Shown here piece after piece: positions 27,464 through 36,377 of a DNA stretch of 64,000 nt (positions within the stretch are counted from its first letter, which is position 1; the number at the start of each line of letters is the position of its first letter). This stretch comes from Fortiea contorta PCC 7126. GTDB lineage: Bacteria; Cyanobacteriota; Cyanobacteriia; Cyanobacteriales; Nostocaceae. The notes under the pieces were generated by a model that saw nothing but the letters and a program-made list of their open reading frames with translations, was not told where the DNA came from and ran no database searches. The stretch spans positions 496,895-560,894 of the forward strand of contig NZ_KB235930.1 of NCBI RefSeq assembly GCF_000332295.1. Reading direction: 5' to 3'. The position numbers were made by a program, and so were the translations under genes.

Positions 27464-29086
27464 CTAAAAAGTAAATGTGGTTCTCAAAGCACCGTTGACG
27501 ATACTATCGTTGCGATCGTTATGATCTGGTGCTGTGATCCAGATGATGCCAGGTGTAATGCTGATATTGTCGCTCAACTTGTACTGGTAGAAACCTTCAA
27601 TGTGATATGAAGTATTGGGATCTCGGTCAACACCTGCAGTTCTCAGGGAAGTACTGACAGCAGTAACTTTAGGCTCCATGCCGACAATAATACCGGCAAT
27701 GTTGCCCTTTTTACCTAAATCTGGGAAAGAGAGGGTAAGAGCATAATTCCAAATATCAGCGTTACCCCTGACACCTGTAAGGACTTGAGCGTTAGTGTAA
27801 CCTGCCCAACCGCCAATGATAAATTTGGAGCTAGGTTGGAATGATGCTTGTATGCCGTAGGAATTGCTCTCGGAGGCTTGCAATATATCATTAGCATTGG
27901 TGCTACCACCGCTACCATTAGCAAAAAAGCTATTGTTGTAGGCGTTGATATAGGTCAGACCCACGGTGATTTTATCACTAGGTTTGACAGTTAATTGAGC
28001 GATCGCACCATAAGCACCGCTGAATAAACCAGACCCTGGACGAGGATCATTCGCACTGTTAGATAAATATCCTAAACTGAGTTCCAGATTCCCGCTGAAC
28101 TCGTGTTTAATACCTAAACCAGCACCATTGACGAGGTAATAAATGGGGTTGCGAGTGCCAAATTGAGACAAAGCACCACTACCACCATCACCATCTATAT
28201 AAGGGTTGACGGTGTTGGTGAAATCATCAATCGCTCCTGCGTTCGCTTCTAGAGTGACGGTAGTTTTGTCACCTAGAGGAAACTGATACAACAATGCATC
28301 TATTCCCACATTATTTCTGTTGCCACCGGGAAATGCAAATCGGAAGTCACCTTCTGGTGTGAAAGTTGCGGTGTTGGAGAAGAAGTCTAGGTTTGTGGCT
28401 TGTAGTCGTGTTCTGAGCAAGTCTTTACCAGTGAAACTAGTATCTAGGTTCAGACGCACCCGGTTTCCCAACACAAAATTGCGATTGACTTTATTGCCAT
28501 GAACTGTATCCCCACTGATCACACCCCCTACGGCGATCACAGCTTCGCCGTTGAGTTTGGTTGTTGTGGAAAATTGATTGGCTTCTAACTCCGCAGTTTT
28601 ACCCTCTAGTGCATCTACACGTCCCCGTAACGTCGCTAGTTCTGCTGCAAAGGTTTCCTGTAGTCTCTGCAATGTGGCTAAATCTTGTTTTGTGACTAAA
28701 TCCGCTGTCCCGGTGGCGATTAATTCGTTAACTCGGTCAAGACAAGCATTCAAACCAGCAGCAAACTCATATCTTGTCAGCGCCCGATTTCCCCGATAAG
28801 TGCCGTTCGGGTATCCGGCAATACAACCATAACGCTCTACCAAGGATTGTAATGCTTGGAAAGCCCAATCTGTGGTTTGTACGTCTGACAGTTGCGATAC
28901 TGAGGTGACTTGCGCCATCGCTGCTTGCTGCGTTTCCTCGGTGTTCTCTTCTGGATCAACAGCAACTAGTTGATTACTGGTAGCGGAAGTTGACGATGTT
29001 TCTTCAGCAACTGCGGTATCAGCCAAGGAGAGCATAGCTGTGCAAATTACCGAACTTAGCAGCAGATATGTGAATAGTTTTTGCAT
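27464..29086 (-). CDS. SLH-domain outer-membrane porin (iron uptake porin family)
   Basis: A 540-aa outer-membrane protein. The signal peptide occupies about residues 1-27 (LFTYLLLSSVICTAMLSLADTAVA). An SLH domain follows (about 64-122, VSQLSDVQTTDWAFQALQSL with GCIAGYPNGTYRGNRALTRYEFA), which anchors to the cell-wall polymer. A coiled coil comes next (about 125-165), then an OprB-like beta-barrel to the C-terminal Phe (TTFTF), the usual BAM signal. Cyanobacterial members are major porins for inorganic ions. It is transcribed away from znuA, and a Zur-like box lies in the shared spacer, so zinc-dependent control is possible. Confidence 0.9.
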   Translation of the reverse strand: MQKLFTYLLLSSVICTAMLSLADTAVAEETSSTSATSNQLVAVDPEENTEETQQAAMAQVTSVSQLSDVQTTDWAFQALQSLVERYGCIAGYPNGTYRGNRALTRYEFAAGLNACLDRVNELIATGTADLVTKQDLATLQRLQETFAAELATLRGRVDALEGKTAELEANQFSTTTKLNGEAVIAVGGVISGDTVHGNKVNRNFVLGNRVRLNLDTSFTGKDLLRTRLQATNLDFFSNTATFTPEGDFRFAFPGGNRNNVGIDALLYQFPLGDKTTVTLEANAGAIDDFTNTVNPYIDGDGGSGALSQFGTRNPIYYLVNGAGLGIKHEFSGNLELSLGYLSNSANDPRPGSGLFSGAYGAIAQLTVKPSDKITVGLTYINAYNNSFFANGSGGSTNANDILQASESNSYGIQASFQPSSKFIIGGWAGYTNAQVLTGVRGNADIWNYALTLSFPDLGKKGNIAGIIVGMEPKVTAVSTSLRTAGVDRDPNTSYHIEGFYQYKLSDNISITPGIIWITAPDHNDRNDSIVNGALRTTFTF

Positions 29087-29300
29087 TTATTTCCTCACAC
29101 TAATTATTCTGAAAACTTGTACCAACAAGTAATCATGTTGAATGTTGTTACAAAAGATTCTCAATATATTAACAGCGTTAGGTGTGTGCTTTTCATCGCA
29201 CAAGTTAAAAAATTATTATTCACTAGGTCGATATGAGACACAAATATTACCACACCCAAATAACTAGGTAGTGATTGCTTACACAAAAATTGTGCAAGAA

Positions 29301-29315
29301 TGATAATTATTATAA
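29301..29315 (+). promoter_or_regulatory. Zur/Fur-like box overlapping a -10 element
   Basis: TGATAATTATTATAA differs at one arm base from a perfect TGATAATNATTATCA palindrome, the form typical of cyanobacterial Zur sites. It overlaps TATAAT at 29311-29316 ahead of znuA, as expected for a repressor that blocks transcription when zinc is sufficient. Confidence 0.65.
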
Positions 29316-29397
29316 TATTAGGTATAAGATTACTGTAATTGTCAATAAAAATTTTGCCGCAGACACAGCAGATATCCTTTTCAGGAGAGAAAATATC

Positions 29398-30501
29398 GTG
29401 ATTGATCACTACACGGGACGTAAAAGAAGCAGACAAAGTAAAGGGCGGTGTCGTAATAATCATCACATGCATTACGACGAGAGCTTAAATTTATGGCAAC
29501 GGTTGCTGCCCTCACGCCCGCTTTCATCAATGTTAACGCTCGTAACTCTACTGACAGTAACACTCAATACAGGTTGTAGTCAATCAAACACACAGGAAGG
29601 AAACACAGCACCTTCACCCCAAGTAGCAGCACCAGCAGCTTCTCCTGTAGCCCAAGCACCAAAAATCAAGATTGTCACTACATTTTTTCCAATGTACTTG
29701 TTTACCAAAGCAGTAGCTGGGGATGTAGCTGATGTGGAAATTTTAGTTCCACCGGGGACAGAAGTACATGAATATCAAGCCAAACCAGAAAACGTAAAAG
29801 CGATCGCTACTGCCAATATTTTAGTCAAAAATGGTTTGGGGTTAGAAGAATTTCTTGAAGCCACAGTGAAAAATGCCCAAAACCCCAAATTAGCGCAAAT
29901 TGACACCAGCAAAGGTATTAAACCATTAAATGCAATTTCACCGATTGTGCATACTGCAAAAGCAGAAAAAGACCACGATCATGATCATGAAGGTGGTAAT
30001 CCTCATGTTTGGTTAGATCCAATTTTAGCGAAACAACAAGTCACAAATATCCGCGATGGATTAATTGCTGCAGATCCACAAAATCAAGTTACTTATGAAA
30101 AGAATGCAGCATTATACATTCAACAATTAGAAAATTTACATCAAGAATTTCTGCAAAGTTTACAGAAAACTCCTAACTGCACCTTCGTCACATTTCATGA
30201 TGCCTTTCCCTACCTAGCCAAACGTTATAATCTCCAACAAGTTGCTGTTGTAGAAATTCCCGAAGAGCAGCTTTCACCAGCAGAAGTCAAAAATGTAGTA
30301 AATACAGTCAAAAAATATCAAGTTAAAGCCCTTTTCAACGAACCAGGGATAGATAATAAATTACTCCAAAGTCTATCGCAAGACTTAAATATCAGCATAC
30401 AAACTTTAGATTCTTTAGAAACAGGACAAACCGATCCTCAATATTATTTTGAAGCTATGAAAGCCAATTTACAAAATTTAGAAAAAGCGTGTAAACAATA
30501 A
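29398..30501 (+). CDS. znuA: Zinc ABC transporter substrate-binding lipoprotein
   Basis: Binds zinc outside the plasma membrane and delivers it to the ZnuBC transporter. The lipoprotein signal is visible (MLTLVTLLTVTLNTGC), followed by an Ala/Pro-rich linker. The cluster A-I solute-binding fold follows, with conserved His residues in PPGTEVHEYQAKPEN, GGNPHVWLDP and FVTFHDAFPYLAKRY. A His/Asp loop (DHDHDHE) between the first two His is typical of zinc rather than manganese binders. Start choice: GTG at 29398 has AGGAG at 29383, giving 367 aa with a long N-region. ATGs at 29467 and 29530 are alternatives. The open frame to 29275 lies upstream of the promoter and is excluded. Confidence 0.9.
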   Translation: MIDHYTGRKRSRQSKGRCRNNHHMHYDESLNLWQRLLPSRPLSSMLTLVTLLTVTLNTGCSQSNTQEGNTAPSPQVAAPAASPVAQAPKIKIVTTFFPMYLFTKAVAGDVADVEILVPPGTEVHEYQAKPENVKAIATANILVKNGLGLEEFLEATVKNAQNPKLAQIDTSKGIKPLNAISPIVHTAKAEKDHDHDHEGGNPHVWLDPILAKQQVTNIRDGLIAADPQNQVTYEKNAALYIQQLENLHQEFLQSLQKTPNCTFVTFHDAFPYLAKRYNLQQVAVVEIPEEQLSPAEVKNVVNTVKKYQVKALFNEPGIDNKLLQSLSQDLNISIQTLDSLETGQTDPQYYFEAMKANLQNLEKACKQ

Positions 30502-30696
30502 GCAGTAGAGAGCAGATATTGGCGAAAAAAAATCCAAGAATCAGACTCGCTACTAAGAAAGTTAACCGGAAAATTGAGAATTTTTTATGAGTTTTTACCA
30601 GTTACACAAAACCCCCAAACTAAACTCTAGTTGTTGAGTCCTAGATTCTCTTTATTCACACATAATTAATAACAAATAACCAATAATAAATGCCCA

Positions 30697-31476
30697 ATGA
30701 CATCACCAATTTTAAAAGTAGAGGAATTAACTGTATATCAAGGAAGTTATCTAGCCATTAAAGATGTTTCCTTTGAATTATTACCAGGAACAGATACAGC
30801 CATAGTTGGCCCTAACGGCGCAGGTAAAAGCACCTTAGTCAAAGCAATTTTAGATTTGATTCCCACAAGTGCTGGTAAAGTTGAAATATTTGGTCGCCCT
30901 ATAACGCGGTTAGGGCATTTGCATCAATTATTAGCATATATGCCGCAAAACTTCGTTTTTGACCGCAGTTTTCCCATTTCTGTGAGCGAATTAGTAGGAT
31001 TAGGATGGGTAAAAACTGATCAAGAATCCGCGCCCAAAAGCGCTTTCTGGAAAAGACTGTGGAAACAAAAGCGAGAAAAATTACTAGCGGTAACAGAAGC
31101 TTTAAGACGAACCGACGCTTATCATCTGCGTCATCAAGCTATCGGTACTCTTAGCGGTGGTCAACTCAAGAGAGTGCTTTTGGCTTATTGTTTAGTTATG
31201 CCGCGAAAACTGCTGATGCTGGATGAAGCCTTCGCCGGTGTGGATGTGCAAGGTACAGCAGATTTCTATGCTTTGCTGAATGAATTAAAACAGCAAGAAG
31301 GGTGGACAATATTACAAGTTTCCCATGATATTGACATGGTGAACCGCCATTGCGATCGCGTTTTGTGTCTCAATCAAACCGTCGTCTGCACAGGTAGACC
31401 AGAAATCGCTCTGTCACCAAAGAATTTGTTAGCCACATACGGCCCAAGTTTCAGCCGCTACCACCATCAACACTAG
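30697..31476 (+). CDS. znuC: Zinc/manganese-type ABC transporter ATP-binding protein
   Basis: A 259-aa ATPase of a metal ABC importer. Walker A is GPNGAGKST near residue 38, the signature LSGGQLKRVLLA near 152, and Walker B LLMLDEAFAGVD. The switch His follows in QVSHDIDMVNRH. It lies 195 bp after znuA on the same strand and is probably co-regulated. The expected permease gene (znuB) does not follow: prfB on the other strand comes next, so the permease must be encoded elsewhere. Confidence 0.88.
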   Translation: MTSPILKVEELTVYQGSYLAIKDVSFELLPGTDTAIVGPNGAGKSTLVKAILDLIPTSAGKVEIFGRPITRLGHLHQLLAYMPQNFVFDRSFPISVSELVGLGWVKTDQESAPKSAFWKRLWKQKREKLLAVTEALRRTDAYHLRHQAIGTLSGGQLKRVLLAYCLVMPRKLLMLDEAFAGVDVQGTADFYALLNELKQQEGWTILQVSHDIDMVNRHCDRVLCLNQTVVCTGRPEIALSPKNLLATYGPSFSRYHHQH

Positions 31477-31555
31477 AAAATCCCCACCTCTTCTACCTCG
31501 AACCAAAGCCCTGTATATCAAGATACAAAGAGGGGGAAAATAAAAAAATTACCAA

Positions 31556-32678
31556 CTACTCAGAAGTGCTATCTACTAATTGGTTTTCTTGGCGCAGATA
31601 AGCTTGGATGAATGTATCTAAATCACCGTCCATCACATCGCTAATGGCGGTAGTTTCCGTATTAGTACGTAAATCTTTCACCATTTGGTATGGATGGAAT
31701 ACATAGTTACGGATTTGGTTTCCCCAGGAAGCTTCTACCATATCGCCGCGAATTTCGGCGATTTCTTGGGCGCGTTGTTCTTGGGCGATGACTAGCAGTT
31801 TGGCTTTGAGACGGGCGAGGGCTTTCTCTTTGTTTTGGAGCTGCGAGCGTTCTTCTGTGCAACGTACAGCAATACCAGTGGGTAAGTGGACGACCCGGAC
31901 AGCAGTTTCTACTTTGTTGACATTCTGCCCACCTTTACCACCAGAACGAGTTGTGGTGATTTCCAAATCCTTATCTGGAATGTCCAGTTGCACAGAATTG
32001 TCTATTTGTGGCATTACTTCCACCCCAGCAAAGCTAGTTTGGCGTTTACCGTTGGCATTAAAAGGTGAAATCCGCACTAGGCGATGGGTACCAGTTTCTG
32101 AACGCAAGTAGCCATAAGCATAGCGTCCTGTAATTTCCAAAGTCGCTGACTTAATCCCGGCTTCATCACCCTCAGACTCTTCGGCTAAAGCCACCTTATA
32201 GCCGTGGGCTTCCCCCCAGCGAGTGTACATCCGCATCAGCATAAATGCCCAGTCTTGAGCATCTGTACCCCCGGCGCCAGCGTTAATCGTCAACACAGCA
32301 CCTTCAGCATCATAGAGGCCAGAAAGCAACTGTTGTAACTCCCACTGGTCGAGGTCACGATTGAGTTTGGTAATAGTGGACTCTGCTTCTTGCAATAGCC
32401 CCTCATCGGTTTCTAACTCCAATAATTCAACCACAGCTCTAGTGTCTTCTAAGCTCACATGCCACTGATGATACTGCTCCAGATGGTCTTTGAGGTTATT
32501 CAACTCTTGTAGCGTTTGCTGGGCTTGGGTTTGGTCATCCCAAAATTCCGGCTGGGCTGATATCTGTTCCAAATCTTGAATTTTGGCTGTAATTGCAGGT
32601 ACGTCAAAGATAGTCCTGGGTTTTACCCAGGCGGTCAGACAACGTTTCGATTTCGCGTTTGATTTCTAGAACATCCAT
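31556..32678 (-). CDS. prfB: Peptide chain release factor 2, with programmed +1 frameshift
   Basis: RF2 recognises UGA and UAA stop codons. The gene starts at ATG 32678 ([18 protein letters not shown]) and reads 24 codons to CTT, then meets TGA at 32606-32604. A +1 slip at CTT-TGA-C resumes as [14 protein letters not shown] and continues to the stop at 31556, giving 373 aa. AGGA a few bases before CTT can serve as the internal Shine-Dalgarno element. The GGQ motif ([17 protein letters not shown]) that triggers hydrolysis is present. Without the frameshift only the 338-aa part starting [10 protein letters not shown] would be called. Confidence 0.96.
32601..32620 (-). promoter_or_regulatory. 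prfB autoregulatory frameshift site
   Basis: On the minus strand the sequence reads CAGGACTATCTTTGACGT. CTT is the slippery P-site codon, TGA the in-frame stop, and AGGA the Shine-Dalgarno-like stimulator. When RF2 is scarce, slow termination favours the shift and raises RF2 synthesis. Confidence 0.93.
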
Positions 32679-32935
32679 AGTGTTTGCTCAGGTTGGAGCG
32701 TTTTAACTAGATTTTCGGGGGTTGGTTGTGATGTATTTCTGATTTTAGCTGTTGTTGGGCAAATTCGCTAAAACTGGTTATGAATAGGTTTTGATCAATC
32801 GCCTGCATGAATATCCAGCGAATTTTTCGGGAGGACAAAAACAACGAGTACTAATTGAAGTCACGAAAATTTCTTGACGGATGTTGCTACAGGCTGGGCG
32901 TAATACTGAAACATGAGAGCAGAAGCGCTTGCAAG

Positions 32936-33124
32936 CTGCGCGAAACACGCAAACGTGAAGACGTGAGCTACTACAAGGACGACGGATGTTGCTACAGGCT
33001 GCGCGAAACACGCAAACGTGAAGACGTGAGCTACTACAAGGACGACGGATGTTGCTACAGGCTGCGCGAAACACGTAAACGTGAAGACGTGAGCTACTAC
33101 AAGGACGACGGATGTTGCTACAGG
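32936..33124. repeat. 63-bp tandem repeat, three copies
   Basis: Three contiguous 63-bp units start at 32936, 32999 and 33062. The first two are identical and the third differs at one base (CACGC to CACGT). A partial unit (GACGGATGTTGCTACAGG, 32876-32893) precedes them. Because 63 is a multiple of three, both strands stay open. On the plus strand each unit would encode LRETRKREDVSYYKDDGCCY plus R. There is no good ribosome-binding site, so it is called as DNA repeat rather than gene. The 32679-33189 spacer has no other feature except the terminator at its end. Confidence 0.9.
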
Positions 33125-33127
33125 CCT

Positions 33128-33164
33128 ACAAAAAAACCGTGGTTAACTAACAGCAACCACGGTT
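33128..33164 (-). terminator. Intrinsic terminator of the CHAT operon
   Basis: AACCGTGGTT and its exact complement (33135-33144, 33155-33164) form a 10-bp stem. On the minus strand the stem is followed by seven T. It lies 26 bp past the stop of the truncated Bax-inhibitor-1 gene and closes the minus-strand operon. Confidence 0.88.
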
Positions 33165-33189
33165 AAAAATAGGTTTTGCTCACAAGTAC

Positions 33190-33438
33190 TTAATCACGGC
33201 CGTTGAGAGCAATTAGCAACCGCAAAATAAAAACAAACAAGTTAATATATGTGAGATACATCGACAATGCCGCAGGTAAATACTGGTCATCGCGGTAAGT
33301 GCGAGGCAAGATGTAAAAATCGACAACAGACACACCGACAAACAGAAATACCCCTAAACCAGAGATGGCTATTTCTAACCAGCTTGGTGTAAAAACTCCA
33401 AATAAAGCAAAGACAAACTGGGTGAGTAGCGATCGCAC
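33190..33438 (-). pseudogene. Truncated Bax inhibitor-1 family protein (C-terminal 82 aa)
   Basis: The frame encodes FVFALFGVFTPSWLEIAI, then GLGVFLFVGVSVVDFYILPR and ALSMYLTYINLFVFILRLLI. These are the last two to three membrane helices of a BI-1/YccA protein, including the conserved Asp. Complete cyanobacterial BI-1 proteins are roughly 240 aa, so about two thirds is missing. Immediately upstream in frame is a stop, and only 70 bp separate it from the CPBP gene, so the 5' part has been deleted. It may still be transcribed from the upstream operon, from a GTG at 33438. Confidence 0.85.
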
Positions 33439-33508
33439 TCAGCTTCATCTAATATGTACGAGAGTCACCCTGTGTTGCCCAAGACTCTAAAATTTTGCTT
33501 GGCAGTTA

Positions 33509-34120
33509 CTATACCAGACCTAGCAGGATAGCGATCGCACCGAGTACTGAATGACTGATGATAATACTATATAAATTCCGATATTTGGCGTAGTGATAGC
33601 CCCAAAAAAGACCAAAGATGAATGTAGACAGCAGTGTGGGTACATCTCGATAGATGAGATGAACAAAGCTATAAAGTATTGTTGAAAATAAAATCTGTAA
33701 CCAAATTGCTAACTTAGCTCTCTCAAAAATACCGAATAAAAAACCGCGATATAAAAACTCTTGTAGCGGAGATGATACACTAACAAAAAATAAGTAGAAA
33801 GACCATGTGTATGCAGAGTTATCAATCCGTGACCCTTGCGTCATGTGGTAAATGAACATGAGCAAAGCCGAGGCTAAACTTGGTAGAGCGATCGCTTTGA
33901 GAGAATTTGCTAAATTTTGTTTTGTCAATCCTAGTTCTAAAGCAGAAAATCGGTAGAATCGAGCGATCGCTAAAATAACAATAGCAGCCAAAATTAGGAT
34001 ACCAAACCGCCAAGAGAAAGGAACTAATCCCAGATAAATTACTAAAATAGGCAAAATGTATGCCAGGCCTACAATCAAAATTACTTTCTGTTGTTCCTTG
34101 CTGATTAATTTGTTTTTCAT
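33509..34120 (-). CDS. CPBP family intramembrane (CAAX-type) protease
   Basis: A 203-aa membrane protein with about six hydrophobic helices. The CPBP signature appears as LQEFLYRGFLFG (around 119-130): the first Glu of the usual EExxxR is Gln, but the second Glu and the Arg are kept. The second motif has the His in SFVHLIYRD and the third ends in IISHSVLGA. Family members cleave membrane proteins or process peptides. It begins two bases after the CHAT gene stop, so the two are almost certainly translationally coupled and functionally linked. Confidence 0.85.
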   Translation of the reverse strand: MKNKLISKEQQKVILIVGLAYILPILVIYLGLVPFSWRFGILILAAIVILAIARFYRFSALELGLTKQNLANSLKAIALPSLASALLMFIYHMTQGSRIDNSAYTWSFYLFFVSVSSPLQEFLYRGFLFGIFERAKLAIWLQILFSTILYSFVHLIYRDVPTLLSTFIFGLFWGYHYAKYRNLYSIIISHSVLGAIAILLGLV

Positions 34121-34122
34121 GT

Positions 34123-36366
34123 TTACTCGTCTCCAACGCCATAATCAATCAACCGCACAAACAGGAGGAAAAATAAAGCTGCAAAGAAAAGGCTACTTGC
34201 AAACCAAGGAGTCAAGAGATTGGTACTCTTCATACCAAACAGATTATTAATGAGAGAGACACCAAACCAGCTACCCAGAAGCGCTAAACTTAAACTTGTT
34301 AACAGGAATGACAATAAGATAGGCTGATATTTTTTAGTGGCGCTTCTATAAATACTACCGACAGTTGCAGAAAATATGATGGTAATAATTGCGTAAATTA
34401 AAACATTCAGCCCAGCTAAAGCCCCGCGCAATTCATATGAAAATAACAAGCTTTTGATATACTCAATGCTGTAGTTTTGAAAAGGCACCCACAACAGTAT
34501 ACCTAATTCACAAATAATGACATATATCAAGTATTTATTTTTATTAAAGATAGCATCTGGTGTAAACAAAATCGTCGCCACCAGCGCCAGAATCTGCACA
34601 CCACAACTAATAATCGCAATAAAGGTGAAGGCATAAAACCAGCGACTGATAGAAAAGGCTTGAGTATTTCGCCAAACTTCATAGGCTGTAGCAATCCGCA
34701 AAAGCCTTTGCAATCCTGGATGATTGACTTGGTGAATACGTTTGATAACTGGCTCTAATTCTGATTTTTTTAGTGTCAAGTTTCCATCAATATCAAAAGC
34801 TTGACGCGTGTTAAAAATTTCTGGGGGAATGCTTTTAATATCCGTCTCTAATATTCGCCAGTTGTAGTAAAGTCGGGGAAGTTGCTGGGCTGAAATTGTG
34901 GTTGTTGCATCAGCTTTAAATTCCATTAACATGATGCGATCGCCTGTCAGTTCAAAGAACAACCCCCCCAATGTGAAAAACACAGTTACCAGCGTCATAA
35001 TCACAAACGGGCGTGTTTTGACGCGAATCATGCAATGCGCTCTGTAAGCCGCAAACAAAGGCATCCAGAGAAACAGCGAAGGATAGACTACAAGGTGGGG
35101 ATATAGTCCCGCGTATAGTGTTAAAGTTTCCCAACCCTGAAACTCAGTAAATATGCTTATGGGTAGGCTCACCAACAGAGCGATCGCAACTATACCCAAC
35201 ACCATCTCCCACCCCCAAGATAACCTCCTCTCAGAAAACAAACGGTTCCATGTCAGTTCTTTCGCCAGAGGATTAGCCACAATCACAGGAAGCCAACTTT
35301 TACCGGGTGCAAATTTCTGTTGTAATTGCTGTCTGGCTACATTCATCGAAGCAAATAAAGAGCGGTCTTTGACAAAGGCTGCCAGAAAATGCTTCAATAA
35401 TTCCCTGGCGACAGCAGACTCAACCATCTCCCGCATGACGATACAGTAAGGTAGAGATAGCTCCGTTAGCTGGTTTGCTAGTCCTAAACCATCACAAGAA
35501 TTGAAGATAACTAATTGCAATTTTTTATTAATTGCCCCTGACAGTAAACCCTTCAGTTCCGTGATTTCGATAATTCCTTGTGCGCCATCGGCTGGGTTAA
35601 TTTGGATACGCCCAATTCGCCCGGCGCGATCGCTTTCACTATGTCCAGCAAAAAAGAAAATGTGCCAGCCTTGAGAATCTTTTAACTTTTGTTCTAATTC
35701 TTGGCGGCTAGGTTGTCTGAGGATATGGGGTTCTCCACCGTGCTGTCTCAGACTTTTAATAAAATCTTCTTCTTCTGCAAACCCCAACTTTTCGTCACCA
35801 AACACTACAAGTATACGTGCAGATGCTTTGAGTTGCGGTGTTTGCTTTTGAGTCAGTCGCTGAAAATTTGTGGCACTAATGGCAACTTCCACACCCCTGC
35901 TAGTATACCCTGCCAAGGTATCCCACTCTTGCCAAGGCAGCCCCCGCAGTTGTCTGTCTTCTGTCTGCAGAATAATCTGAACTTCATCGTTTTTGCTAAT
36001 TTTCTGTCTGAATTTTTCCAAAACTAGACTGACGCGCGGATCGGCTTCTCCATTTTCATCAATCCAGCCATCACTACCCAACCATTTATTTAATTCAACT
36101 TTCAAAGAATTAGCAAGTTCTGTGAGATTGATGACCCCAGAAATCGGATAATCTCGATTTTTAACAACCTTGCGATTGCCTTGAAGACCGATATAATACT
36201 GCCATTGTTTAAACTTATCTTCGAGAGGTTTGGGCAGAGGAGAAAGAAAGGAAACTAGTTCTTCTATTTGCCCTTGTTGGTCGAATACAGATAGAGTGAC
36301 AGGTAGAACTTCTGAATTTTTTAGTTGTACTCTGCCACCAATTTTAAAGGATATTTTAAACATCAT
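34123..36366 (-). CDS. CHAT-domain (caspase-like) protease fused to a polytopic membrane domain with EF-hand-like loop
   Basis: A 747-aa protein. Residues 180-375 are a CHAT peptidase domain with the catalytic dyad in FFFAGHSES (His 242) and IFNSCDGLG (Cys 291). Residues 1-175 form an associated N-terminal region. From about 386 to the end there are roughly eight membrane helices. Between the third and fourth helices lies a 95-residue loop containing DIDGNLTLKKSE (525-536), which fits the EF-hand calcium-loop pattern at positions 1, 3, 5, 7, 9 and 12. The protease should face the cytoplasm and the loop the periplasm. The frame extends 22 codons upstream, but AGAGGAA just before ATG-ATG at 36366/36363 fixes the start. 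The gene lies between the DUF1822 and CPBP genes in one operon. Confidence 0.88.
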   Translation of the reverse strand: MMFKISFKIGGRVQLKNSEVLPVTLSVFDQQGQIEELVSFLSPLPKPLEDKFKQWQYYIGLQGNRKVVKNRDYPISGVINLTELANSLKVELNKWLGSDGWIDENGEADPRVSLVLEKFRQKISKNDEVQIILQTEDRQLRGLPWQEWDTLAGYTSRGVEVAISATNFQRLTQKQTPQLKASARILVVFGDEKLGFAEEEDFIKSLRQHGGEPHILRQPSRQELEQKLKDSQGWHIFFFAGHSESDRAGRIGRIQINPADGAQGIIEITELKGLLSGAINKKLQLVIFNSCDGLGLANQLTELSLPYCIVMREMVESAVARELLKHFLAAFVKDRSLFASMNVARQQLQQKFAPGKSWLPVIVANPLAKELTWNRLFSERRLSWGWEMVLGIVAIALLVSLPISIFTEFQGWETLTLYAGLYPHLVVYPSLFLWMPLFAAYRAHCMIRVKTRPFVIMTLVTVFFTLGGLFFELTGDRIMLMEFKADATTTISAQQLPRLYYNWRILETDIKSIPPEIFNTRQAFDIDGNLTLKKSELEPVIKRIHQVNHPGLQRLLRIATAYEVWRNTQAFSISRWFYAFTFIAIISCGVQILALVATILFTPDAIFNKNKYLIYVIICELGILLWVPFQNYSIEYIKSLLFSYELRGALAGLNVLIYAIITIIFSATVGSIYRSATKKYQPILLSFLLTSLSLALLGSWFGVSLINNLFGMKSTNLLTPWFASSLFFAALFFLLFVRLIDYGVGDE

Positions 36367-36377
36367 TTCCTCTTGTT

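Noticed and set aside
32936-33124. CRISPR array
   Set aside because: The 63-bp units are contiguous with no spacers, and no cas genes are present.
32855-33166. 103-codon repetitive protein gene on the plus strand
   Set aside because: Both strands are equally open because the repeat unit is 63 bp, there is no ribosome-binding site, and no domain is seen. Kept as a repeat.
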